Below, piece by piece: positions 1 through 6,429 of a DNA stretch of 6,966 nucleotides (position 1 is the stretch's first letter; every line of letters begins with the position of its first letter). The notes beneath the pieces were generated by a model that was not told the origin of the DNA, did no database searches, and saw only the letters and a list, made by a program, of their open reading frames with translations. The DNA is from Calditenuis sp032249575. GTDB lineage: Archaea; Thermoproteota; Nitrososphaeria_A; Caldarchaeales; Calditenuaceae. The translations under genes and the position numbers were made by a program. The stretch lies in assembly GCA_032249575.1 (NCBI GenBank), contig JAVVHL010000064.1:1-6966 (forward strand). The letters run 5' to 3'.

Positions 1-113
1 TGGCAAGGGAGTGGCGTTTTATGCAGGCCCTTATGAGGTCACCGAAATACACGTTGGAGGATTTCGAGCTTAACTTCAATACCGACATCGCCGCTCCGTT
101 ACCGAAGGCATGA
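1..113 (+). CDS. korA: 2-oxoacid:ferredoxin oxidoreductase alpha subunit, C-terminal end only (partial)
   Basis: An open frame (codons from base 3) runs in from the left edge and ends at TGA 111-113. It encodes 36 residues beginning AREWRFMQALMRSP and ending in IAAPLPKA. The stop overlaps the korB start as ATGA (110-113), the usual sign of translational coupling. Two-subunit archaeal oxidoreductases are normally encoded alpha then beta, so this is most likely the tail of the alpha (fused gamma-alpha) subunit, which binds the pyrophosphate of thiamine diphosphate and contributes to the CoA site. The identification rests on position and coupling. The visible tail is too short and variable to prove the family. 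Confidence 0.6.
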   Translation, partial: AREWRFMQALMRSPKYTLEDFELNFNTDIAAPLPKA

Positions 114-1093
114 CCGCTCAGCAGAGGCTCACCCTCGCCCACTACAGGACGCCCCTGACCAACGACTGGTGCCCTGGTTGCGGTGACTTCGGCATCCTCG
201 CATCGATCCAGATGGCCCTCGCTGAGCTCCAGATCCCGCCCCACAAGGCGGCCATCTTCTCGGGAATCGGATGCTCCGGCAAGCTCCCCCATTACGTGAA
301 CGCCTACGGCATCCACACGGTCCACGGCAGGCCTCTGCCCTTCGCGATAGGCGCGAAGCTGGCCAATCCCTCGCTGACGGTGATCGCGGTCTCCGGAGAC
401 GGCGACGGCCTCGGGATAGGGGCGGGCCACTTCGTCAACGCAGGAAGGAGGAACGTCGACCTCACCTACATCATCCACAACAACGAGGTCTACGGCCTCA
501 CCAAGGGACAGGCCTCGCCCACGATGAAGCTGGGGATGAAGACCAAGGCCCTCGCCAAGCCGAACATCAACGACGCCGTGAACCCGGTCGCTCTTGCGAT
601 CGTCTCGGGCTACACATTTGTGGCAAGGGGCTACGCCTACGACACGAGGCACCTGAAGGAGCTGATCAAGCAGGCGATCCAGCACAAGGGGACAGCGCTT
701 GTCGAGGTTCTGCAGCCCTGCCCGACCTACAACGACGTCCACACTAAGGAGTGGTACGGAGGTGAGGACAGGATCGACCCGGTGACGGGTAAGCCCATCC
801 CGAGGATCTACAAGCTCGAGGAGACGGGCTACGACGGCGTCGTTAGGACCGGGTCGGAGGAAGAGGTGATCGAGAAGAAGGCGAAGGCCATCGCGAAGGC
901 CTACGAGTGGGGCGACAGGATACCTGTGGGCGTCTTCTACGCGAACCCCTTCGTCCCGAGCTACGAGGAGAGGATCGCGAAGATCGCTCCCAGCTACCTC
1001 CAGGCTCCCCCAGCTTTCCAGCCGATCAGGACCAAGTCCCTGAAGCCTGTGGCCGACATAACTCCGTTCCTCGAGGAGCTGATGATCAGGTAG
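110..1093 (+). CDS. korB: 2-oxoacid:ferredoxin oxidoreductase, beta subunit
   Basis: This is the catalytic beta subunit of the CoA-dependent oxidative decarboxylation of 2-oxoacids (pyruvate, 2-oxoglutarate or others) to acyl-CoA, CO2 and reduced ferredoxin, in the cytoplasm. It has 327 residues. The thiamine diphosphate/Mg motif is clear: GDGDGLGIG at about 96-104, with Asn 124-125 and then GLTKGQASPT. Cys21, Cys24, Cys55 and Cys204 have the spacing of the four [4Fe-4S] ligands of the Sulfolobus enzyme. Lys58 (GCSGK) and Leu130/Lys132 (GLTKG) sit where substrate- and CoA-contacting residues are reported in Sulfolobus. The tail past about residue 290 (SYEERIAK, then a Pro-rich stretch) runs somewhat beyond the roughly 305-residue Sulfolobus subunit. 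The ATG at 110 overlaps the upstream stop and needs no separate ribosome site. The family is certain. Substrate choice (pyruvate, 2-oxoglutarate or broad) cannot be read from this subunit alone. Confidence 0.96.
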   Translation: MTAQQRLTLAHYRTPLTNDWCPGCGDFGILASIQMALAELQIPPHKAAIFSGIGCSGKLPHYVNAYGIHTVHGRPLPFAIGAKLANPSLTVIAVSGDGDGLGIGAGHFVNAGRRNVDLTYIIHNNEVYGLTKGQASPTMKLGMKTKALAKPNINDAVNPVALAIVSGYTFVARGYAYDTRHLKELIKQAIQHKGTALVEVLQPCPTYNDVHTKEWYGGEDRIDPVTGKPIPRIYKLEETGYDGVVRTGSEEEVIEKKAKAIAKAYEWGDRIPVGVFYANPFVPSYEERIAKIAPSYLQAPPAFQPIRTKSLKPVADITPFLEELMIR

Positions 1094-1103
1094 AACGAAC
1101 AAC

Positions 1104-1116
1104 CCTGTTCTTTTTG
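1104..1116 (+). terminator. candidate T-tract terminator after korB
   Basis: The sequence TGTTCTTTTTGG contains a T5 run (1111-1115) beginning 18 bases after the korB stop, inside the 71-base convergent gap. Archaeal termination often uses short T-tracts without a hairpin, and no stable stem is seen here. No comparable T-run appears on the minus strand just beyond the dikinase stop at 1165, so the end of that transcript is not located. Confidence 0.4.
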
Positions 1117-1164
1117 GATGTGGAATTTCAGAAATTGTGAGCAATGGAAATCTGAGCTGCGGTT

Positions 1165-3822
1165 TTAGACCGTGATGGCAGCCTCCACCTTCTCCTTGAT
1201 TGCAGCCTGAGCAGCAGCAAGCCTCGCGATCGGGATCCTGTACGGTGAGCAGCTGACGTAGTCGAGGCCTGCCTCGTGGAAGAACATGATGCTGTTCGGC
1301 TCGCCGCCGTGCTCTCCGCAGATGCCCACCTCCAGCCTCGGGTTGGCAGCCTTGCCCTCAGCCGTCCCTATCTTGACCAACCTTCCGACGCCCTCCCTGT
1401 CAAGCACCTCGAACGGGTTCTCCTTCAAGATCCCCTTCTCGAGGTAGGGTTGAAGGAACTTGAACTCGGCGTCGTCCCTGCTGAAGGCTAGGGTCGTCTG
1501 GGTCAGGTCGTTGGTGCCGAAGGAGAAGAAGTCGGCCACCTTGGCGATCTCGGATGCTGTGAGGGCGGCCCTGGGCGTCTCGATCATCGTCCCGAACTTG
1601 AAGGGTATCCTCTTTCCGGTCTCGGCGAAGACCTCCTCCGCCGTCTCCTCCACGAGCTTCCTGATGATCTCCAGCTCCTTCGCGAAGGCCGTCTGGGGTA
1701 TCATGATCTGGACCTCAGCCGTCTCCCCCTCCTCCTCGAGGACCTCGATCGCAGCCCTCAGGATAGCCCTGACCTGCATCCTGTAGATCTCGGGGTGGGT
1801 GATCGCGAGCCTACATCCCCTGTGTCCAATCATCGGGTTGTGCTCCCTGAGCGCCTCGACCTTCCTGAGGACCCTGAGCTTCTCCTCGATCTCCTTCTCG
1901 CTCGCTCCCTTCATCCTCATCTCGTAGATCTCCTTGATCAGCTCCTCAGCTGGCGGGAGGAACTCGTGGAGCGGCAGGTCGAGGAGCCTCACCGTCACCG
2001 GTAGGCCCTTCATCACCCTGAAGATCTCCTTGAAGTCCTGGAGCTGCATCGGGTAGAGCTTCTCCAGCGCCGCCCTCCTCTCCTCATCGGTCGTAGCCAT
2101 GATCATCTCCCTCACGATCGGCAACCTGTCAGGGGCGTTGAACATCCGCTCGGTCCTGCAGAGCCCTATCCCCTCTGCCCCGAACTCCCTCGCCTTCCTG
2201 GCTGCCTCCGGCGTGTCGGCGTTCGCCCTTACCCCCAACCGCCTCCTCTCGTCGGCCCATTTCAGCAGGACCTTCAGCTCCTCCGTCATCTCCGGCTCTA
2301 TCGTGGGCACCTCGCCGAGCATGACGTAACCGGTTGAGCCGTCTATCGTGATCACGTCTCCCTTCTTCACCACAACGCCTGAGGCGGTGACGAACTGCTC
2401 CTTCTCAAGGTCTATCGTGATCTCCTCGCACCCTACCACGGCCGGCTTACCCATACCCCTCGTCACGACGGCCGCGTGGCTCGTCATCCCTCCCCTGCTG
2501 GTCAGGACGCCCTGAGCGGCTATGATCCCCTTTATGTCGTCTGGAGTCGTCTCCGGCCTCACGAGGATCACCTTCTCCCCAGCTTTGCCCATCTCGACGG
2601 CGTCCTCGACCCGGAAGACGACCTTGCCTGTGGCGACCCCGGGCGATGCGTTGAGGCCCTTCGCGATCGGGTTGACCTTCGCTTTCGGATCGAGGCGCCT
2701 GTGCAGCAGCTGGTTCAGGTCCGAAGGCGAGACCCTCATCAGCGCCTCCTCGACGGTGATCAGCCCCTCCCTAACCATGTCAACCGCGATCTTAACGGCC
2801 GCCTGAGCGGTCCTCTTCCCGTTCCTCGTCTGGAGGAGGTACAGCTTCCCGTCCTCTACGGTGAACTCGAAGTCCTGCATGTCCCTGAAGTGCCTCTCGA
2901 GCTTCTCGGCCACTTCCTTCAGCTGCTCGTAGATCTTCGGGTCCACCTTCTCAAGCGGCAGGGGGGTCCTGATGCCAGCGACGACGTCTTCGCCCTGGGC
3001 GTTGGGCAGGTACTCGCCGTAGAGCCTCTTCTCTCCAGTAGAGGGGTCGCGTGTGAAGCCTACACCGGTCCCCGAGTTGGGGCCCGTGTTCCCGAAGACC
3101 ATCATCTGTATGTTGACTGCGGTCCCGAGGTCGTCGCTGATCTTGTAGTAGCGCCGGTACTCGATGGCCCTCGGGTTGTTCCACGACCTGAAGACCGCCT
3201 CTATGGCCATCTCTATCTGCCTCCACGGGTCCTGCGGGAACTCCTTTCCGGTGTGCTCTCTGATGATCCGCTTGAACTCCTCGACGATGGACCTGAGCGC
3301 CTCAGCCGAGAGCTCGTGGTCGTGCTTCACGCCCTCCCTCTCCTTGTAGCGCCTCAGAACCTCCTCGAACTTCTCGCCCGGTACGCCCATCACTATGCGG
3401 CCGAACATCTGGAGGAGCCTCCTGTAGGCGTCGTAGGCCCACCTTCGGTTCCCGGTCTTCTCGGCGAGCCTCTCGACGATCAGGTCGTTGAGGCCGACGT
3501 TCAGGATCGTGTCCATCATCCCCGGCATCGAGTATGGCGCTCCTGACCTGACGGAGACGATCAGGGGCCTCTCTGGATCGCCGAGCCTCTTGCCCACCTT
3601 GGCGCTCAGCTGATCGAGCTTGACCTTCACCTCCTCGAGGACCTGCTCAGGAACCCTTCCGTTGTTCCTGTAGTACTCCCTGCAAGCTTCGGTCACTATC
3701 ACCATGCCCGGAGGAACTGGAAGGCCCACTGAGGTCATCTCCACAAGGCCGTAGCCTTTCCCTCCCAGCTCGAACCTCGTCAGACCGACGGCCTCCTCGA
3801 AGAGGTACACGTACCGCTTCAT
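1165..3822 (-). CDS. ppdK: pyruvate, phosphate dikinase
   Basis: Pyruvate, phosphate dikinase interconverts ATP + phosphate + pyruvate and AMP + pyrophosphate + phosphoenolpyruvate. In archaea it works in gluconeogenesis or as a reversible glycolytic step. At 885 residues it is full length (the Clostridium enzyme has 874). The N-terminal ATP-grasp domain shows GGKGYGLVEM (20-29), the family hallmark SVRSGAPYSMPGMMDT (90-105), GTGVGFTRDP (251-260) and LLQTRNGKRT (329-338). The swivelling phosphohistidine domain holds GGMTSHAAVV (444-453), with His449 the phosphorylated residue. The C-terminal PEP/pyruvate barrel has RANADTPEA (532-540), NPMIGHRGCRL (662-672), GTMIETPRAAL (744-754), FGTNDLTQTTL (768-778) and the active-site Cys835 in GICGEHGGEP. 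The QTRNGKRT segment and this Cys separate it from PEP synthase. The start is fixed by an in-frame TGA nine bases upstream. There is no clear Shine-Dalgarno site, so the mRNA may be almost leaderless. No truncation or frameshift is seen. Confidence 0.98.
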   Translation of the reverse strand: MKRYVYLFEEAVGLTRFELGGKGYGLVEMTSVGLPVPPGMVIVTEACREYYRNNGRVPEQVLEEVKVKLDQLSAKVGKRLGDPERPLIVSVRSGAPYSMPGMMDTILNVGLNDLIVERLAEKTGNRRWAYDAYRRLLQMFGRIVMGVPGEKFEEVLRRYKEREGVKHDHELSAEALRSIVEEFKRIIREHTGKEFPQDPWRQIEMAIEAVFRSWNNPRAIEYRRYYKISDDLGTAVNIQMMVFGNTGPNSGTGVGFTRDPSTGEKRLYGEYLPNAQGEDVVAGIRTPLPLEKVDPKIYEQLKEVAEKLERHFRDMQDFEFTVEDGKLYLLQTRNGKRTAQAAVKIAVDMVREGLITVEEALMRVSPSDLNQLLHRRLDPKAKVNPIAKGLNASPGVATGKVVFRVEDAVEMGKAGEKVILVRPETTPDDIKGIIAAQGVLTSRGGMTSHAAVVTRGMGKPAVVGCEEITIDLEKEQFVTASGVVVKKGDVITIDGSTGYVMLGEVPTIEPEMTEELKVLLKWADERRRLGVRANADTPEAARKAREFGAEGIGLCRTERMFNAPDRLPIVREMIMATTDEERRAALEKLYPMQLQDFKEIFRVMKGLPVTVRLLDLPLHEFLPPAEELIKEIYEMRMKGASEKEIEEKLRVLRKVEALREHNPMIGHRGCRLAITHPEIYRMQVRAILRAAIEVLEEEGETAEVQIMIPQTAFAKELEIIRKLVEETAEEVFAETGKRIPFKFGTMIETPRAALTASEIAKVADFFSFGTNDLTQTTLAFSRDDAEFKFLQPYLEKGILKENPFEVLDREGVGRLVKIGTAEGKAANPRLEVGICGEHGGEPNSIMFFHEAGLDYVSCSPYRIPIARLAAAQAAIKEKVEAAITV

Positions 3823-3852
3823 CGCTTTTCAATCAGCATACGCAGCCTCACG

Positions 3853-3860
3853 TAAAAATC
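3853..3860. promoter_or_regulatory. A5/T5 tract in the divergent region, possible TATA element for ppdK and/or the reductase gene
   Basis: TAAAAATC is the only strongly A/T-biased stretch in the gap between the divergent genes. Read on the minus strand (GATTTTTA), it lies about 36 bases before the ppdK ATG and would place transcription start within about ten bases of it. Read on the plus strand, it lies 47 bases before the ATG at 3901. It matches the archaeal TATA consensus only loosely, and the direction or directions served are inferred from distance. Confidence 0.35.
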
Positions 3861-3900
3861 TCATCGCCCGGCAGCGGTGCCCAGAAAGGACCTCACCGAT

Positions 3901-4704
3901 ATGAGGGACCGACACAGCAGAAGAACCGTGGGAGACCTGACTGGAAGGGTCGCGCTCGTCACCGGTGCGTCGAGGGGCATAGGGAGGGCGACCGCGATAG
4001 AGCTGGCGCGCGAGGGGTGCGACGTGATCTGCAACTACCTCTCGAGGGACGAGGACGCGACGGCAACGGCGAAGGAGATCAGGGAGCTGGGGAGGGAGGT
4101 GCTTCTGGCCAAGGCCGACGTATCGGTGCGGGAGGACGTCGACAGGATGGTCTCGGAAGCCCTCGACAGGTTCGGCCGGATCGACATCCTGGTCAACAAC
4201 GCTGGCGTCTTCATGAGGGGTGGAGTGTTGGACGACATAAGCATCCTCGACAAGCTGTACGCGGTCAACGTCAAGGGCGTGGTCAACTGCACCGCAGCGG
4301 TCGTTCCGGTGATGATGGCTAACAGGTACGGGCGCATCATCAACATCACCTCGATCGCGGGCCTCGGGACCTCAGCGAGGAACACGACGTACTACGCCAT
4401 GACGAAGGCCGCAATAGTCGTGCTGACGAAGAGGCTTGCGCTTGAGCTCGGTGAGTACGGGATCACCGTCAACGCGGTGGCACCAGGCGTCATAGCGACC
4501 GAGATGATACTGGGGAGGCCTGCGAAGGAGGCGGAGGAGACGATCAGGTGGGCTGAGGCCAGAACAGTCCTGAGGAGGATAGGGAAGCCGGAGGAGGTGG
4601 CGAGCGTCGTGGCCTTCCTCGCGTCCGACAAGGCCTCTTTCATCACAGGGCAGGTCATCACCGTCGACGGGGGCAGGATCGACTTCCTCTCCCACTCCGC
4701 GTGA
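3901..4704 (+). CDS. short-chain dehydrogenase/reductase, FabG-like
   Basis: This is a classical short-chain dehydrogenase/reductase, an NAD(P)H-dependent oxidoreductase acting on a carbonyl/alcohol substrate that the sequence does not reveal. Numbered from the ATG at 3901 (267 residues), it has the cofactor motif TGASRGIG (21-28), NNAG (99-102), Asn123, Ser151 in NITSIAG, and Tyr165-x3-Lys169 in YYAMTK, giving a complete Asn-Ser-Tyr-Lys catalytic set. The tail GKPEEVASVVAFLASD, then FITGQVITVDGG, is typical of FabG and glucose-dehydrogenase relatives. The second beta strand ends in NYLSR rather than an acidic residue, which favours NADP(H) over NAD. The start is uncertain. A longer GTG start at 3877 lacks a ribosome site. 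The ATG at 3901 follows AGAAAGG with reasonable spacing. GTG 3928 would give the most typical N-terminus (GDLTGRVALVTG). The gene is divergent from ppdK and 53 bases before the next gene. FabG is a similarity label here, not evidence of fatty-acid synthesis. Confidence 0.9.
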   Translation: MRDRHSRRTVGDLTGRVALVTGASRGIGRATAIELAREGCDVICNYLSRDEDATATAKEIRELGREVLLAKADVSVREDVDRMVSEALDRFGRIDILVNNAGVFMRGGVLDDISILDKLYAVNVKGVVNCTAAVVPVMMANRYGRIINITSIAGLGTSARNTTYYAMTKAAIVVLTKRLALELGEYGITVNAVAPGVIATEMILGRPAKEAEETIRWAEARTVLRRIGKPEEVASVVAFLASDKASFITGQVITVDGGRIDFLSHSA

Positions 4705-4712
4705 CAGGTCCT

Positions 4713-4719
4713 GAAAAAG
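4713..4719 (+). promoter_or_regulatory. A5 tract, possible weak TATA element for the coiled-coil gene
   Basis: GAAAAAG lies just after the reductase stop (4704) and 44 bases before the TTG start at 4758. Similar A5 tracts precede the reductase and ATPase starts at nearly the same distance. It may give the coiled-coil gene its own promoter, but the match to a TATA box is poor and read-through from the reductase gene is equally possible. Confidence 0.25.
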
Positions 4720-4740
4720 GCTGATAGCAGGCCGTGAACG

Positions 4741-4746
4741 GGTGAT
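4741..4746 (+). promoter_or_regulatory. ribosome binding site that decides the TTG start of the coiled-coil gene
   Basis: GGTGAT is an exact match to the core complementary to the archaeal 16S rRNA 3' end (anti-Shine-Dalgarno ATCACC). It ends 11 bases before TTG 4758. In that frame a TGA stop (4743-4745) lies just upstream with no ATG or GTG between, so the TTG is the first possible start. Confidence 0.65.
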
Positions 4747-4757
4747 GGTGCCGACGT

Positions 4758-5582
4758 TTGAGGAGCATCAGGACGATCCACCAGCGGATCGCGCGGCATC
4801 TCGAGTCCGAGGGTTATGAGGTCGAGTTGGGCGAATCGGTCGTAAGTTTCAGGTCCGGCAGGATAATCGGGACCGTGAGGGTCGTTGAGGAGGAGGGGAC
4901 GATGGCCGACCTTCTCTCGGCTACGCTGGACGCGTACCACGACTCGACGAAGGGGATGCTCGCATACGTTGCCGCGCCCTCTGCCCTGATCGACCGCTTG
5001 GGCATCCACGTCTTCAGGCTCTACGGTCTAGGTCTCCTGACCTACAGCGGCGATTACGTAGAGGAGGTCATCTCGCCGAGGCTGCGCGAACCCGAACTCC
5101 GCGACCGAACGGGGGTAGAGGACGTGGAGGAGAGGCCGAAGGAGAGCCAGCAGGGCGCCACGGTCGAGCTCATGACCAAGATGATCTCGATGCTGGAGGA
5201 GATCCTCAGGAAGGTCGAGGGGCTGGAGGTGCGCGTCGCGACCGGCGTCCAGGCGAGGGAGAAACCGCACTCTACGGAGACAGTTCTGGAGGTCACCGAG
5301 GTCCTCAGGAGGCTGCAGGAGCTCGAGTCGAGGGTTGCGGCGCTCGAGGGCCTCAGGAGGTTGGTAACCGAGGTGGAGGCTCTGAGGGCGCGGGTCGAGT
5401 CCCTTGCGAAGCAGCTGTCCGCATTAGCTACGAGAGAACAGGTGGCCGTACCTCCACCAGCCGTGGAGAGGCCCACCTCCATTACTGCAGACACATCGGA
5501 AGGCTTCGAGCTGCCGAGCTTCCTGAGAGACAACCCCTGGGTCGAGATCCTCTCCAAGAAGGGAAGGGAACGGCAGCAGTAG
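4758..5582 (+). CDS. uncharacterised coiled-coil protein with N-terminal alpha/beta domain and C-terminal motif
   Basis: I do not recognise this 274-residue protein. Residues 1-107 look like a small globular alpha/beta domain: helix IHQRIARHLESEGY, strands around VVSFRSGRIIGTVRVV, a helix, strand MLAYVAAPS, then LGIHVFRLYGLGLLTYSG and VEEVISPRL. The order faintly recalls restriction-endonuclease-like folds, but the expected D...ExK catalytic set is not visible, so any such domain would be inactive. Residues 108-134 are charged and probably flexible. About 135-157 and 173-226 carry Leu/Val heptads rich in Glu and Arg, which indicates a coiled coil. A Pro-rich linker (231-240) leads to a compact motif, FLRDNPWVEILSKKG (255-269), near the C-terminus. 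No signal peptide or membrane segment is seen. The start is TTG 4758, supported by GGTGAT upstream. It lies directly before the KaiC-like ATPase gene, so a scaffold, adaptor or regulator for that ATPase is a reasonable inference but not shown. Confidence 0.85.
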   Translation: MRSIRTIHQRIARHLESEGYEVELGESVVSFRSGRIIGTVRVVEEEGTMADLLSATLDAYHDSTKGMLAYVAAPSALIDRLGIHVFRLYGLGLLTYSGDYVEEVISPRLREPELRDRTGVEDVEERPKESQQGATVELMTKMISMLEEILRKVEGLEVRVATGVQAREKPHSTETVLEVTEVLRRLQELESRVAALEGLRRLVTEVEALRARVESLAKQLSALATREQVAVPPPAVERPTSITADTSEGFELPSFLRDNPWVEILSKKGRERQQ

Positions 5583-5606
5583 GTCCTCGATACAGTTGAT
5601 GAAAGA

Positions 5607-5613
5607 GAAAAAT
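5607..5613 (+). promoter_or_regulatory. A5 tract, possible weak TATA element for the KaiC-like gene
   Basis: GAAAAAT lies in the 67-base gap after the coiled-coil gene, with its A5 starting 42 bases before ATG 5650. The local A richness (GAAAGAGAAAAATCAG) stands out from the GC-rich genes on both sides. If it is a TATA element, the ATPase and HTH genes can be transcribed separately from the coiled-coil gene, and the longer reading frame beginning at 5596 would be excluded as the start. Confidence 0.3.
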
Positions 5614-5637
5614 CAGAGCGACCGCAACATTTGCAGT

Positions 5638-5645
5638 GGGTGTGG
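5638..5645 (+). promoter_or_regulatory. ribosome binding site supporting the ATG 5650 start
   Basis: GGGTGTGG ends 4 bases before ATG 5650, and its GGTG core (5639-5642) is 7 bases from the start. It resembles the stronger GGGTGATGG before the coiled-coil gene. The upstream candidates TTG 5596 and ATG 5599 have only a weak AGGT at poor spacing. Confidence 0.5.
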
Positions 5646-5649
5646 TAGT

Positions 5650-6429
5650 ATGCCGATCGAGCGCGTGAGGACTTACATCCAGGGGTTCGACGAGATAGTC
5701 AACGGAGGGATACCGAAGCGCAACGTGGTGTTGCTGAGCGGAGGGCCTGGGACTGGCAAGTCGATCTTCGGCTACCAGTTCCTCTACAACGGCCTGAAGA
5801 GGGGAGAACCTGGGGTACTGGTGGCGCTGGAGGAGCACCCGGTCCAGGTCAGGGTCTCCATGTCCCAGTTCGGGTGGGACGTCACCGAGTACGAGAAGGA
5901 TGGGACCTTCGCGATCGTCGACGCCTTCACGGCCGGCATCGGAGAGGCTGCCAAGAGGGAGAGGTACGTCGTGAGGGCTCCCGACGACTACATGGCGTTG
6001 GTCGACGTCCTGAGGGAGGCCCTGCGGGAGACGAGGGCTGTGAGGTGCGTGATCGACTCGGTCACCACGCTTTACATCACGAAGCCAGCGGCCGCGAGGG
6101 GAATAGTGCTCCAGCTGAAGAAGGTCCTCTCCGGGATGGGTGTGACCTCGATCTTGATATCGCAGGTCAGCGTGACCGAGAGAGGGTTCGGGGGACCGGG
6201 GGTCGAGCACGCGGCTGACGGGATAGTGAGGCTCGACCTCGACGAGATCGACGGCGAGCTGAAGAGGAGCATCATCGTCTGGAAGATGAGGGGTACCGCC
6301 CACTCGATGTCGAGGCACCCGATCGAGATAACGGACAACGGGATCGTCGTTCACAGCACGAAGAAGTTCGCAGCGCCCAGGCGGGCCGTTGTAGAGGAGG
6401 TCAGAGCGGAGGGTGAGGGAGATGTCTGA
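5650..6429 (+). CDS. KaiC-like RecA-superfamily ATPase, single domain
   Basis: This 259-residue P-loop ATPase of the KaiC/RadA group (COG0467) usually acts as a hexamer or smaller assembly in signalling or regulation. Walker A is GGPGTGKS (31-38), the catalytic Glu pair is Glu61-Glu62 in ALEEHP, and Walker B is VRCVIDS (131-137) with Asp136. The KaiC signature WKMRGTAHSMS (211-221) leads into HPIEITDNGI. Cyanobacterial KaiC has two such domains; this protein has one, so it is an archaeal single-domain form, not a clock KaiC. At the place of the KaiC CII phosphosites it reads GVEHAADGI, close to the CI version. The start is set at ATG 5650, just before the typical VRTYIQGFDEIVNGGIP. The extra residues from 5596/5599 would use AAA, AAT, ATT, AGT and TGT codons unlike the rest and would add a CSGC pair. 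Residues 236-259 are a charged, probably flexible tail. It overlaps the next gene by 8 bases. Confidence 0.93.
   Translation: MPIERVRTYIQGFDEIVNGGIPKRNVVLLSGGPGTGKSIFGYQFLYNGLKRGEPGVLVALEEHPVQVRVSMSQFGWDVTEYEKDGTFAIVDAFTAGIGEAAKRERYVVRAPDDYMALVDVLREALRETRAVRCVIDSVTTLYITKPAAARGIVLQLKKVLSGMGVTSILISQVSVTERGFGGPGVEHAADGIVRLDLDEIDGELKRSIIVWKMRGTAHSMSRHPIEITDNGIVVHSTKKFAAPRRAVVEEVRAEGEGDV
6408..6416 (+). promoter_or_regulatory. ribosome binding site inside the ATPase gene, setting the HTH gene start
   Basis: GGAGGGTGA is a near-complete match to the archaeal Shine-Dalgarno consensus GGAGGTGA and ends 5 bases before ATG 6422. It overlaps the alternative GTG start at 6413, so ATG 6422 is preferred. 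The site lies within the last codons of the ATPase gene, which points to co-translation of the two proteins. Confidence 0.7.

Noticed and set aside
271..747. Plus-strand open frame inside korB in another frame
   Set aside because: It is a shadow frame rich in Arg, Gly and Gln within a gene whose cofactor and cluster motifs are all present.
1094..1164. Possible small gene or RNA in the convergent gap
   Set aside because: Only 71 bases, with no convincing start, ribosome site or stem structure. The T-tract is adequately explained as a terminator.
2476..3546. Long open frame of 356 codons on the plus strand across the dikinase gene
   Set aside because: It is antisense to a complete, motif-confirmed pyruvate phosphate dikinase. 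Its product is a low-complexity string rich in Leu, Val, Asp and Arg, as expected from a GC-rich codon shadow.
3865..3882. Possible small hairpin GGCA-GCGG-TGCC near the reductase start
   Set aside because: The four-base stem is within chance in GC-rich sequence, and nothing else supports an operator or RNA element.
4392..5009. Minus-strand open frame of 205 codons across the reductase and coiled-coil genes
   Set aside because: It crosses the boundary of two supported genes and shows no family signature or ribosome site.
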